Source: Eutypella sp. D-1 (taxonomy: Eukaryota > Ascomycota > Sordariomycetes > Xylariales > Diatrypaceae). From it: 64,000 nt of DNA. Made by a program: the position numbers and the translations under genes. The stretch covers positions 4,278,001-4,342,000 of the forward strand of contig JAJTTP010000001.1 of NCBI GenBank assembly GCA_023313575.1, read 5' to 3'. Below the pieces are notes generated by a model. It was not told where the DNA came from. It made no database searches and worked only from the letters and a program-made list of their open reading frames with translations. Each line of letters begins with the position of its first letter. Position 1 is the stretch's first letter. Shown here piece by piece: positions 43,804-55,447 of this stretch.

Positions 43804-46800
43804 TTTTAACTATCACGACTGGTGATCGTGAGAATGAAAGAAAAATTGGGAACGAGGTCTGTATGCCACGCAACCGGTCTGCACGAGGTGATAAGACAGC
43901 CAGGGGAGGGTTGGAACGACGATGAAAGCCTTGGGGGGGTTAGGCAGTTGGGACTCGGGGTCCAGCAATGAGTGTTATGGGGGCGTCGCGCCAGTACCAG
44001 GTATGTTTAACGAATGTCAGGTTATGTAGATGATGGATATCAATACTCGAAGTCCTAATGATGGTGTATAGCCGGTTGATACTGGTCGACTGAATGATAA
44101 CAGAATGATAATATAAATTATGGCAATGTTATGGCGTGTTGGCCATTTGAAGTTTGGGTGGTACCGTCAAGGAAAGACTGATCGACCTTTTTTTTTTTCT
44201 TCTTTCTCGTGTCGTCGCGGTTGTGTAATGCTCAAATGCGAAATCAGATACACAACATGCGGGAGGTCGGCTCGAAACTCGACGATGTGGAATGTTATGT
44301 CTCAGGGTAGTGGTGGTATCTAGTGGTGGTATCTCCTCAGGAATCGACCAATGCACGGTCTCATGTACATATACACACATACAACCCCTAACGAGTGAAT
44401 TTTTGACACTATTCCAACAACGTTGTTGGTTAATTAGACGCTCTACTCGATTGGTGAATGACTGGTCGATAGATATGTCCCCGGGCCGACAGATAAAAAC
44501 CTGGAAGGGATCGTGATATTATTGACGGCGATGGATATCTCGATATCGATGATGACTGTTGATGCTAATGATGCGCACGCACGTTCGTTACCGATTATAA
44601 ATTATCGTCGATAGTCAATTGGCACGAGAGATCCGAAATCCTTCACAGGTAGACTGGTAGATAGGTAAGTTGGTTGGATAGTTGGTTGAAGATGGGAAAG
44701 GGGACTTCAAGACCAACGGGTTGTGTGTGGTGCGGGAGATGGTGCGGGAGAGAGGAACCTGTAACCTTGAAAAGAATACATGGTGGAGGAAGAGCAGCAG
44801 ACACAGGCCCGCCCATCAATACCCCATCAGTGCCCCCATCGATGCCCCCATAGAAAGCGCCATAGAACGGGCCATGGAACGGGCACATTTTCAGGAAATG
44901 CAGGCGCAGCCCCCAGTCCCCTTGTCCCGTCCCGTCCACTTGCCAGTCCATTTGAGTAATCAGGGACCGTCTCGTCTGCACCTGCTGCAAGACCTGCACC
45001 ATCTGCAACCATCCCATCCTGTACATACTTAGGTACCAGGTAGGCAGGTAGGTTCCGCTAAGAGGTTAGTTCCTTCGTACCGTTTTGAACCGTCCAGCCG
45101 TCTGCTCTTGCCATGCACCCACCTGGACATGCACCCCGGCACGATCAGGCCGTTCCAGCCAGTCGTATTGGTTAGCGCAGGTCATCAATTCAGGTAGGGC
45201 AGCCTCAAGCGGATAAGACGGTTCTTTCGGTCTATACATACCTCCAACCTAGGCAGGCAAGTATCCACCTTAGCCACCAAGCCAACTGCACCTGGCAGAC
45301 CTGGGCGTAACTGGGCAGATGCTGGGGCAAGCCATGCCAGTTGAACTACTCAGTTTAACCCGATTTGGTAATTTTAGCTACTCATTCGGCCGCCCCCCGT
45401 TCCCAACGAGGTTACAAGTTCATAGGATATACGGTGTCATGCTGCTATGTTGCCATGTAACAAGATATTGTACAAGCCCTGGATAGGAACAAAAAAATTC
45501 AGCTGTGTGCTAGTCCTACCTAGGTAGGTAAATGGCATGTAGTTGAAATAGTGCTTATATGGCATACTTCGCTGACCAGTCAGCCAGCGTTATTCTATAA
45601 ACATGCAAGGCTCTGCACAACCTTAACACTATTTTCCCCTTGGATAGTATATCATAAAGGGGTGCAGGATGCAGCATACAATACCTAGGCTTCGGTACAT
45701 TTAAAAGTCTCTTTTAAACAAGAATAGAGTTTCAGGAACCATAATTGTTTCTGTTAGATTTTATAGATCTGCCCCATGATGTGTTTTTCCCCTGTCGCTA
45801 ATCTCTTAGACTAGTGCTCTGGCGCTCAGACTTAACGCAGCTAAGTCGGAGAAACGATCGATAACGCGATATCTCCTAGTTCTACTAGTAAGGAACTCGA
45901 ACCAGCTCTTATGGATAAACCCGATAAGCGCTCCACTATGCGCACATTTTTGTGGTTCTCTGTTCTAATTCTAGGTGCCCTAGCCAGGTACGAAGTACGA
46001 AGTATCCGACACCAGACGGCCCCTGCCTAAAGTATATATGTCGAGTACTTCGTACATGTATTACCTTCCCAGCCAGCAGACCCCCCCCCCCCAAGACAAG
46101 CCATACGGCCCAGCCAACCAGCCCAGATCAAGCTTCTACCAGAACCAAATACGGCAGCCGAATTCCGCATTGGCATCGAGTTGCATCTCTCATAAGCAAT
46201 GCCCAGCCCGGCGTCCTTGTTAATTAATTACGAGGATCCCCGAAACATTAATGCGCTTGTTTCTCTTTTGGCTTTTCTGTTCGCTAAACTCGTATTCTGC
46301 TCGCTTCCGGGCAAGATCATGAACATAAGAAATTCCGATGGTTCTCAGTGATAGACAACCAATTCTTACCTACTTACTATGATATATTACTTTGCATGTC
46401 TGCCTCCCTTACATGCTCCTCTCCTACCTTCGCTATACGTTGCAATATGGAGCATCCAAAATCCCGACGAAACGACTTGTAGGGACTCGGGGTGCATGCA
46501 CTACCATACTTTAAAGTCATTCCTGCCGCAAATCCACATGTCGCGCACGTGCTGGAAGCCATTATCCCCATTTAAAGGCCCATGTCGTTTATGCGCATGC
46601 GTAGGAATACTTAAATCTTGTCCCGTGAGTAACTCAGATCCATCATTGTGTTAAGGTTACCCGAACTACTTTGGAAGGTTCGATAGCACTTCTTTGGGTT
46701 TTTTTTAATAATTGTCAAGGGCCATGGGGTGTGGCGGTGTCTGATCTCAGCCACATAGTGGCTTGTCACTTGTCTCTTGTATTCAGCTTAGACTGCCTAA

Positions 46801-48420
46801 TTATTTGGAATCGCCAGGCGGGATGAGGAATTATCTACAATGCTAACCACCTAGGTATGTATAACTATACTGACGCCTTCACGCTTACGATATATTTAGA
46901 ATCTATCCAAGTACACCTAGCGAAAGACCAGGTGGTCTATGTAACTGGCAGCTGCCTGCCAACCGTAAAACCCATATTCGGGAGTCAAGTTTCGCACTTA
47001 CTAAACCTTTAAGGGGTAGCAGTCTAAAATCGTAGGCGTGGTTCTTCGCGTTTCAGAAGACGCCGAACAAGTTACAGCGTTTGCATGAAGCCAGGATGGA
47101 CTCGGGAACCAGCCACAAAGATGGTTTAGAGAACAGCCAAACCTCCCGAGAAGTATAGAATTCCACGGATGCTATGTACGAAAGAGGTAATATCACCTCT
47201 CAGCCTCAAAAGGGGAGGCCTGTTACATAATGACCCGGCAAGACATCGCCTATCACTAGTACTACATTGGTCCCACGAGATCGTGCTGAGATGCTGTCTA
47301 ATATCCATTTTCTGAAGCTCCCTATTAGATGTATAATCTTATGCCTGATGTGGAAAGGGGCAATGCCATAGCACGCTATATCGACGCTTTTTAAACGCTG
47401 CTAAATTTATATATGAATAGATTCATAAATCCACTGTTACCATGTGTAGCGAACGAGCGGTTTGAAATCTAATTGAAGTTGAGTTAGAGAGAGTCACGGC
47501 GTACTAGATAAACGCATATCGCGAGTCGCCGGCGTATATCACGAGAGCTTCTCATATAGGGCCTGTGCAGGAGTTGCATTCAACGGTGCTCCAGATCCAA
47601 TACATCGACCTCGAGAGATTTTACGTCGGGTACTTAGACCGTGGTACATATGGAAACCAGAAAAGGGAGTTGTCATATGACGCGAAGTGGTTATCATGAA
47701 GATGTCGCACCCTATGTAAACTTTTTATTGCACCTCTTTTACTAAAAATCGACTAGAGTTTAGCACATCCCCATTGCATCCGCATGTCATTACAGAAAGG
47801 ATGGAAATGAATGATGTTTGGAATCCAACCATACACTTAATACTCTCACTTCTGCATCTACAAGCGCGGCCACCCCATGACACTAAAGGCTACATAGATA
47901 AAGCAACGAGGTCTCTATAAGCTTGTGGACGCATCAGACGGAGAGAAAAGGGAGTAGGTCATGTATATAATAGGGCCTAAGGCCTACAATACGTAGATGA
48001 TATTGAATGCCTTAGTGCTATTGTATGGAGTCCCTATTGTAGTAACCATCCTATTGTTATGGCCATGGTGATTACACAGTCAGAGAGACGCAGCGCATAC
48101 TACAAGAGTTAGCTATCCAACAAGATAAACAAACAATCTCTTATTTCCAAAAACCCAAATTGACGGGACATACACCTACTTTCTTTCTAGACGACCCCAT
48201 TCCCATCAATAAACATCACACTCGAGCACCCATCACCCCAATTCATAACTGGACCATGCTCGCAAGGCCGACTGAACCTGATCTCATGTTCACATAAGTT
48301 CATACACGAAGACCTCGATTGCCATATTACCCTCAGAACAACCTCCCGAGTCTTCATGACTTCCCCAAGCAGCATCATAAGTTACCATCAACCGAGGCCG
48401 CTAAGACCGCTATTCACACA
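43804..48420. other. Gene-poor region with tRNA-like and repeat fragments
   Basis: 4.6 kb with no supported protein gene. I see a degenerate 12-bp-like repeat in 44815-44885 (CCCCATAGAAAG/GCCATAGAACGG units) and clusters of the CCTAGGTA spacer motif (45027-45055, 45514-45532, 45684-45691, 46850-46857). A tRNA-like pair of box A/box B sequences lies at 45892-45944 (minus) and a poly-C run at 46081-46092. Long stretches after 46.6 kb are AT-rich and featureless. Confidence 0.5.
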
Positions 48421-49137
48421 ATGCCCACACCAAGGACCCTTCTTAGCCTCCCGCCGGAGATCCTGGACATGATCTATGGATATGTTCTAAGGAGAGACAA
48501 ACCCATATTCCTCCAGCCCGGCACGTTACGCCGCGAACACAGGCAGATCAATCGCGTTCGAAATAGCACGGTCAAGCTAGATTGGGACAATGCGGATGCT
48601 TTTCTGGATCCGACCAGTCTCGCGGATAATATGAAAAACCTAGATGAGCCGGAGACAGATCCGGCAGCCAGCTGCTCCTCAACGCACACCTCGCTCCTCC
48701 GTGTCAGCAAGGCCGTCCACAGACGAACAGCCATCCTCCTCATACAGGTCAACGAAATCGTCGTAATAGGGCTCGGACCCCAGCACCATGTCCGCGTAAT
48801 ATCGTCCAACCCCTTCGGGGTGACTGCGGTGCGCGGTCCCTTGCTCGATGGGGTTGCGCACCACGCGACCCGGCTGACGTTCTGGATGGAGGCGAATGAG
48901 CCCATGGAGGTTTCAGTGGCCTTCATGGAGTACATCCTATGCTGCACAGGCACGTTGCGTAGGCTTAGGGTCTTCTTCAAGCTCCCCCAGAGCCCCGAGG
49001 AGAAGAACCACTGGTCTACTTTCTGGTCCAGTCCGTTCTCCGTCAACTTTTTCCGCAGGGCCATGACACGGGAAGTTATAAAGGGCGTTGAGGTCGAGAT
49101 TGGATACTTCGACAATCTGGCCATGGCATTAATGTGA
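48421..49137 (+). CDS. 2EXR/F-box-like fungal protein of unknown function
   Basis: Single intact exon, 238 residues from ATG 48421 (MPTPRTLLSLPPEILDMIYGYVL). The opening LPPEILDMIYGYVL is the F-box-like/2EXR motif found at the N-terminus of very large lineage-expanded fungal families. The rest has LLRVSKAVHRRTAILLIQVNEI, matching the usual 'cells/new arrivals in a village' layout of these proteins. The C-terminal part has FMEYILCCTGTLRRLRVFF and ends in a helix. No transmembrane segment or signal peptide. F-box domains recruit substrates to SCF ubiquitin ligases, but for 2EXR proteins no partner is known. It stands alone between gene deserts and is likely a lineage-specific accessory gene. 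The frame is open upstream but lacks an earlier ATG. Confidence 0.72.
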   Translation: MPTPRTLLSLPPEILDMIYGYVLRRDKPIFLQPGTLRREHRQINRVRNSTVKLDWDNADAFLDPTSLADNMKNLDEPETDPAASCSSTHTSLLRVSKAVHRRTAILLIQVNEIVVIGLGPQHHVRVISSNPFGVTAVRGPLLDGVAHHATRLTFWMEANEPMEVSVAFMEYILCCTGTLRRLRVFFKLPQSPEEKNHWSTFWSSPFSVNFFRRAMTREVIKGVEVEIGYFDNLAMALM

Positions 49138-49857
49138 GCAGCCTGTTCGTAAGGGCTGGGTGGAAGGACTTCGCTCGGGTAGAAGGACAAAGGAAAGGAG
49201 ACAAAGTAAGGTGTTATATTGGCCACTGCAATAGTATGGAAGAAGTCTCCTGCGGCTCATCGAACTTCGCCTGGGTAATTGATCACTGAATAATGTTACT
49301 TAGCATAGGATCGTCCATGGGCCACTCAAGGCGGGTATCCACTCGGAAGACATATACCATAACTGTCAGGCGAAGATACTCGTGCATAAACTTGATCCTG
49401 TCATTTTCCTCATCCACAATTTGGTGCTATCTATCACCACGATTTCCGTACGTGACTACTTGCGAAGAGTGTGACTATCATGTGCCTGATCGTGGCTCTC
49501 AGTATATGATTTTACACGTGACTTGAAAAGGAGGCTATTGTCCTGGCGGGTATTCACACCGTGCGAGGAATCATATATACCCACAACGGTATGCTATTGA
49601 CTACCTATGTACTTGGGATTTTACGGACTGTGAAAGCCACAAGTGGTGGGGAATTGGCCGTCATACTCCTACGCTAGGTGCCTAAACTTTCCCAAGAGAC
49701 AAGCTTAGTCTTAAAGCCGGGAGATGTCCCTTGCTCTATAAGGCCGGTATTTATACTGTTGCTATGTGACCAACTAAAGTAATTCTGGGTATAGGTCCCG
49801 GGGCGAAAGGGGGGGGGATGGAAGTACTAGATATGGAAGATATGTCTGAACGTAATT

Positions 49858-49887
49858 GACAACGACCACCTAGACAACGACCACCTA
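49858..49887. repeat. 15-bp direct tandem duplication
   Basis: The unit GACAACGACCACCTA occurs twice back to back. It lies in non-coding sequence. Confidence 0.9.
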
Positions 49888-52800
49888 CTACATATGTCCT
49901 ATAACATTTCGCCTAAGTATCATAGACCCAGTGAACAGTTGTATCGCCCAAGGCCGTGCTATTATACTTGCTTGCCATCACATGTCTTGTCAAGTTAAGC
50001 CCCTTGGGTTCGAGAATATCAATTTACTGTCTCTATATGTATTACGGGTGAACATTGGTCAAGGGGGATAGCCGAGGCTGCTCAATATAAAATGAGAGTC
50101 AATCAAACCATCGCCATGATACCTAAACATGTCTAAGAATAACGGTATTTGGCCCTGAGCGGAAACCCTTATTTACTAATGCCAATACCTGCCTGGGTAG
50201 GTCCCGACACGAAGTGAGCGCGGAAGAGACCGGTGTGGGGGACGTGGGGTAAAGGTTTTCGGGTTGCTGGTAATATATGCTTTACGTAGTATTCGTCGAC
50301 GGTCGCTTGCCCGTAGACAACGTTACGAAGAGAAACATGGCGTGTTATCCGGATGTTTTGTATTGCTCGAAAGGCCGAGTCGCCTGATAGACGCAGGGAG
50401 CCATCCATGCCCTAGGCCCTGAGCTTGCCACTATCGCCATTGACCGGTAACGACAACAGGAATAACTTCTACGTCAGAGACATGCATATACAGTTGTCTG
50501 ATGTTTCGTCCCAGGGTCGGATAGATAATCGAACCCCTTCAGTAGGCTTTGCGTTGTGCCTGTCGTGGAAGAGTGCGTCGGGTATTGATTGAGAAAGTAG
50601 GCGAGATTGGAGACAGAGTCTCAGAAAAAGCCGCTGGCAGAACCGTCATGGAGGTCGATTGATAAGGATAGAATAGATATGTATGGCTCGATTAATAAAC
50701 AAGGCCTAGTTGAAGGGTTGACTACCTCTGAGCGAGGACCGAGTCTACATCATACGTCTGCAAGCGGTGCCACTGCCGCCCGTCGTGCTCGTGCTGCTGT
50801 GATTTTCGGGACGTCGGAGATTGAGCCTCTTACGGGCGTCCCGACGTAACGCTCCCCAGGGGTAGGTTCCATCACTTTATATGATTGTTTGTGCGTTGAA
50901 TTGTGGGTGTGCTAATTGACGTATTGAGCTCACACCACGTACAATAAATGCGCCGACTGCCCGCGCCCCATTCGCTCGTCACGAGTTATCCGAGCGTGAT
51001 ATGTGATCCGGGAATACACACCGTGGGGCTTCTGCACGGCGACGATGATGGCAGAATCTTGCAGGATTAGGCATAGTCCTATTAGAGTTGGAAGAGGGAT
51101 CTACGGGCTACTGCACCAAGCCAATATGGTAACGTCGTATGCGAGCGAGACTGGGGTGGCGGGGAGGCGTAATTTTCCCCGGATAAGCTGTGCTGGCACA
51201 AGAGCTGGTTGATTGGCACGACATGGGCCCAGTTGCCCGGCCGCGCTCAGGGGTATCCTTTGTGAACATCACCGGCGCTTCGTGCGCGTCAATCGCAACG
51301 GCAGCAACAATGGTCGCCTGGTCGAGGGGGGCCCGGCGGCCCGGCCCTCTCTCGCTTCTGTCCGAGATCCATTGGCTCACTGCGTAGTGACCGGCATGTT
51401 GCCGTGCGCTAAGACAGATTGCTGGATCGGTGCGACGACATGCCTGCCCCCCCCCTCTCCCGGTGCCATCCGCGCGGTGAAAAGATATCTTGCAGTTATG
51501 GGTGGGCAGGGCGAGGGTTAATACTGAATACTACAAACCTGAATTCCGGAGCAACGTCATTGACAGATAGATAGACTGGTCAATCAGACCCACAATCCTA
51601 CGCGACAGAGACAGCCTGCTTGGTTTCGAGGCAGGTCGTATATCAGCAGATCCAACCTCATTCGATATCCCCAGAGTATACAATAGGTGGAGATACAGAT
51701 TTGAAGGATAATTACCAAGGCTAGCAAATGTTCTGCTCGCAAGGCTTGATAGTTATTGATCTTTCATCTTGTTGGTAGTGCAGATCTGATCTTGGACCCC
51801 GAAGGAATCGGTTCCTTTGCTCTAGTTGATTCCCGGGTAACCCGCCAGACTGCAGAATCGGAGATCCAGCCATGCAATCACACGCCTCTAAAAAAGTCTA
51901 TTCGACGTGTAGAATTTGACAGGTAGTATCGATATTACGCATGGGGCGCAACGTGCAGATATGTGAGGCGCTGACATACCCTACACATATGGCCAGTCAA
52001 ACCAGTCTCTCGTGTACAAACCGGGGAGGCGAAGCATGTTTTGAACGGCGGCTGCAGCCACTTTGGGACATGACCCAGCTTGCCAGCTCAAAAATCTGTT
52101 CGTGCAGCTGGACACAGGGAGTGCCCACCCGAGCCACTCAGGTGAGACCTGCATATGCAGGACAGGATAGGGAAACCATAGTGTGGTGGGCTCATTAGGC
52201 TACCTGCTTTCCATCCCCCCGATGGGCTGTCTATATCAATGATAGTGCATCACGTACGTAGAGGAGTCGCCCATACCCCGTTTCGACAGTACGAGTGAAT
52301 GGGACCTCACCGACGTCCTGTATGGTGGTTGGTTGATTATGCCACTCGCTATCCGATGATTGATAATTGGCGGTATCATATCCGAGAAAACACCAGGACC
52401 GATAGCCAAGGGCATAAGTTGGGGCTTCCCCCCTACCCCGGCCTCATTCGTGAGACAAGTACGCTCAGCTGGAGGCCAAGAAAAGGAAAGAAAGCATGAG
52501 AGGGATGAAAGGGTAATAGTTACGATAGTTGAGTGGAGAGTTAGGGAGAAAAGGGTTCTTGGATGTCTCACGAAAACGATGATAGTTCAAGGGTGGCTGG
52601 CTTCCGGTATCCTACAATATATGATGGCTGTCGATCGAGGTGGTTGATCTGCTCATAACGGACTTATACGATGAGGCAAGGATGTTAGGGGGAAAAAAAA
52701 GTATATTGACACTACTGCAGTAGACTACCGTCCACTAAGCTTTATAAAGTCTAGCAGGCTCTAGTGTCCTATCCAATCCAACGTTAGCGGTCCTGGCGGT

Positions 52801-53827
52801 CTCGCTAGTTTACCCTGAAGCCCCCATACTGTGAGCGCAAATACAACTTCTCCCGTAATGGACTACTGCTTCCCCCCTACCTACACCAGCCTGCTTATAT
52901 GTCTATATGTATTGAAAGCTTATATGTCCTCGAGGCCGGGGTATAAATCAGGCGGCTGAAAACTGTTCATTTGAACTTGCAGTAACTGAATAATGGTGCT
53001 AATGATAACTATGACCTGACCTTACTTACCTGGCCCTGTAGTAAGTGAGACCGGTGGACATTAATAGAACTTTTAGCTGGGAATGCCTTCACATAAATCA
53101 TCTCGGAACATACCAGAACTGCATGGGTAGTTAAGGTAGCTGATAAATCCATTACCGTGAGTTACAAGTATGTATTGGGTGTATGTAGTGAACCTGCTAT
53201 CGCCTGGCAAATCTGGCCGCCTTGGTTCCATGGTGTTAGGCTTAATCCTCATGGTATATCCTAACCAAGAGCTCTGGATTTCTATCAGTTGAATAGCAAA
53301 GCATCTGAAATGAAGACCCAGAACATGGATGTCCGCTTTTCTTTTTGACATAATGGCGTGCATTTGTGGCTTTTGAACCCCCCTCCCCGGGCCAGATGTT
53401 CCCGTTCCCATATGCTCGTGATAGCGGCCAGACTACCAAGCCGTCCCTATAGTATACCATGCTGTGGTTGGTTACAAGCTTGTTTCCATGGCAGGTCTTA
53501 AGACACCCTCGTCAAGCACTAGGGAATAGGCCAAGTAGATAAAAGACCGCTGGGCCAGATCATACTATGTTGTATCACAGGTGGTTATTAAGCCACGAGG
53601 GATGAATATTTTGTGCGAGTTGTAAGCGAGGCCGGGTGTTGAATATATTTCAATAATATCTGGCCTAATATGGAAGCCCCACCTGGTTCTAAGTTTGCAA
53701 TGGGAATTTATTAGGCCATAAGGCTGCTTCCAGTCTTAAAGGCTTGAGGTGTTCAACGTTATGTGGCAGTCTCTCACCCACCTAGATATACCATGCATGT
53801 GTGAATGGTAAATGGTAACAGTAAATT

Positions 53828-53849
53828 GGTACTCTAGCTGGAGAGTACC
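53828..53849. repeat. Perfect 8-bp inverted repeat (hairpin)
   Basis: GGTACTCT and AGAGTACC flank a 6-nt loop, forming a perfect 8-bp stem in the gene desert. There is no following T tract that would mark a Pol III terminator. Function unknown. Confidence 0.75.
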
Positions 53850-55447
53850 ACATCGTCATATGTGACATACACACATACATATTCATGCCCAGGTGTACTG
53901 GTGGACTTCAGATATATCACGCTAAGGGGAACTATTAGCTAGCAAAGGTACTTAGGTACCCAGGGACTCGATTTTTGCATTCCTAACTCGTCAACTTTTG
54001 CTTAATCTGACCAATCACATGTAACCACTTAGAACCAACCCTGGTAGGTTTATGTGGGTACCTATTAAAGCCCATACCAGTACAAAGTACATAAGTACTT
54101 CCCAGCTAGCTTATCTACCTAGGTACCTCTGTAGAGGTAGGTACTTGCCCTACGTACAGCCCTGGAGTTAGGTGCACCTGCCGCCTCGTCTATCTCCAGG
54201 GCTCCATCAGAACATTGAATGAAATGTTACAAACCTCATCAATTTACAACAGAATAACCACACAAAATAACCACACAATTTTCGTTGTGATGAAAGAAAA
54301 TGTGCTTAGAAATTGAATGCTAGAACCAACATTCTCATAGTCTAAATTACCTAAGTAGCCAAAATATGAAGTGTCACCGCGTCACGTACTTGTTCTCTAC
54401 GTGTACTGGTTTTCATTCTCGCCCACTCTCCCACTTGCATGCCAAAAACACACTTACACCATTTTTCTACAAAGATTGCTCAAATAGCAACACCTAATAC
54501 CTATTTCTGATACTGCCTCCTCCCCTCATCTGTTTTAGGTCTCGACGTGTCTATAACCTGCCAGCCATTTGTAGGCAACCTTGCAGCCACGTACATACAT
54601 AAGTGTGTCCTTTTGGGTTGCTTTTTTCGATGAAAAAACCCCCCAGAATCATACCCGGTCCCACTCATGTTCGCGCCACTGACCGCTTAACATCCCCCCC
54701 AGTCACGTCCCTGATCAGCAGCATAACATCTCCCCAGACGCCACACAGTACTACCACTGAGCCAGCTCATTCACCATCATCTCCAGTTCTTCTGATACCT
54801 CTTCGTCTAGTTTTTTCAATAAATTCATTTAGTACCCCTTAGCACCTGGACACAGATACCCCCCACGTTTCTTCCTCCAACGGCTCTGATCACCTCGGGG
54901 AAATTATTGTTCGGCAACTCGGGGCGTGGCACGATAGATATCTCAGCCCTCAAGAGGGTCAATTGTCTCTTGAACCTCCCTGTGGTATCATCTAGCACCG
55001 AGTGTGGCCGACCCGCGTTTCGCAGCTCTGGTGTCCTGGCCTTCCAAGCGGCATGCATGGTGTTTGCCCTCAAAGTGTGTCACATTAAGCTCTTCTTCAA
55101 CGGAGTACGACACGATCTGCTTCATATCCTGTGATTCGTTCACCTCTGGCCACCATCCTTGCTGAGCATCTCACGCATCGTCAAATCTCCTCCTTCAACA
55201 TCGTTGCCTGACTAGCTGCCAACCAATACCTATAGCTGTTCCAGGCTCCTGCCTAGAATTATCGAGCCTGCGAACAATTGCACAGAAGCAGACAGATCTC
55301 TTAAACCAACGAAGTAAATTACGGTTTGTTTTATATTGCTAGGTGTGAAAATTCCAGGTGCGTGATTCTGGCCTGTGACCTGTGAACCTGGGCTTTTTGC
55401 TAATCTACAGCACAAAGCCAAATAAGGACGTGCCAATCTGCGTCGCC

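Larger units (their letters stand above)
49138..55447. other. 6.3-kb gene desert
   Basis: No open frame here shows coding character or family resemblance on either strand, and no transposase, reverse transcriptase or terminal repeat was recognised. It includes the 15-bp tandem duplication, the 8-bp hairpin, and a concentrated block of spacer motifs at 53946-54150, where CTACCTAGGTACCTCT is followed by AGAGGTAGGTACTTG as an inverted arrangement. The last few hundred bases are presumably the promoter and leader of the next gene. Confidence 0.5.

Noticed and set aside
50525..50540. Minus-strand GGGGTTCGATTATC as a tRNA box B
   Set aside because: No cloverleaf can be drawn with the flanks.
51108..51380. 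Minus-strand open frame with SQWISDRSERG and VAAVAIDAHEAP, considered a transporter relic
   Set aside because: Only a few residues resemble an MFS loop; flanking frames give no further membrane segments.
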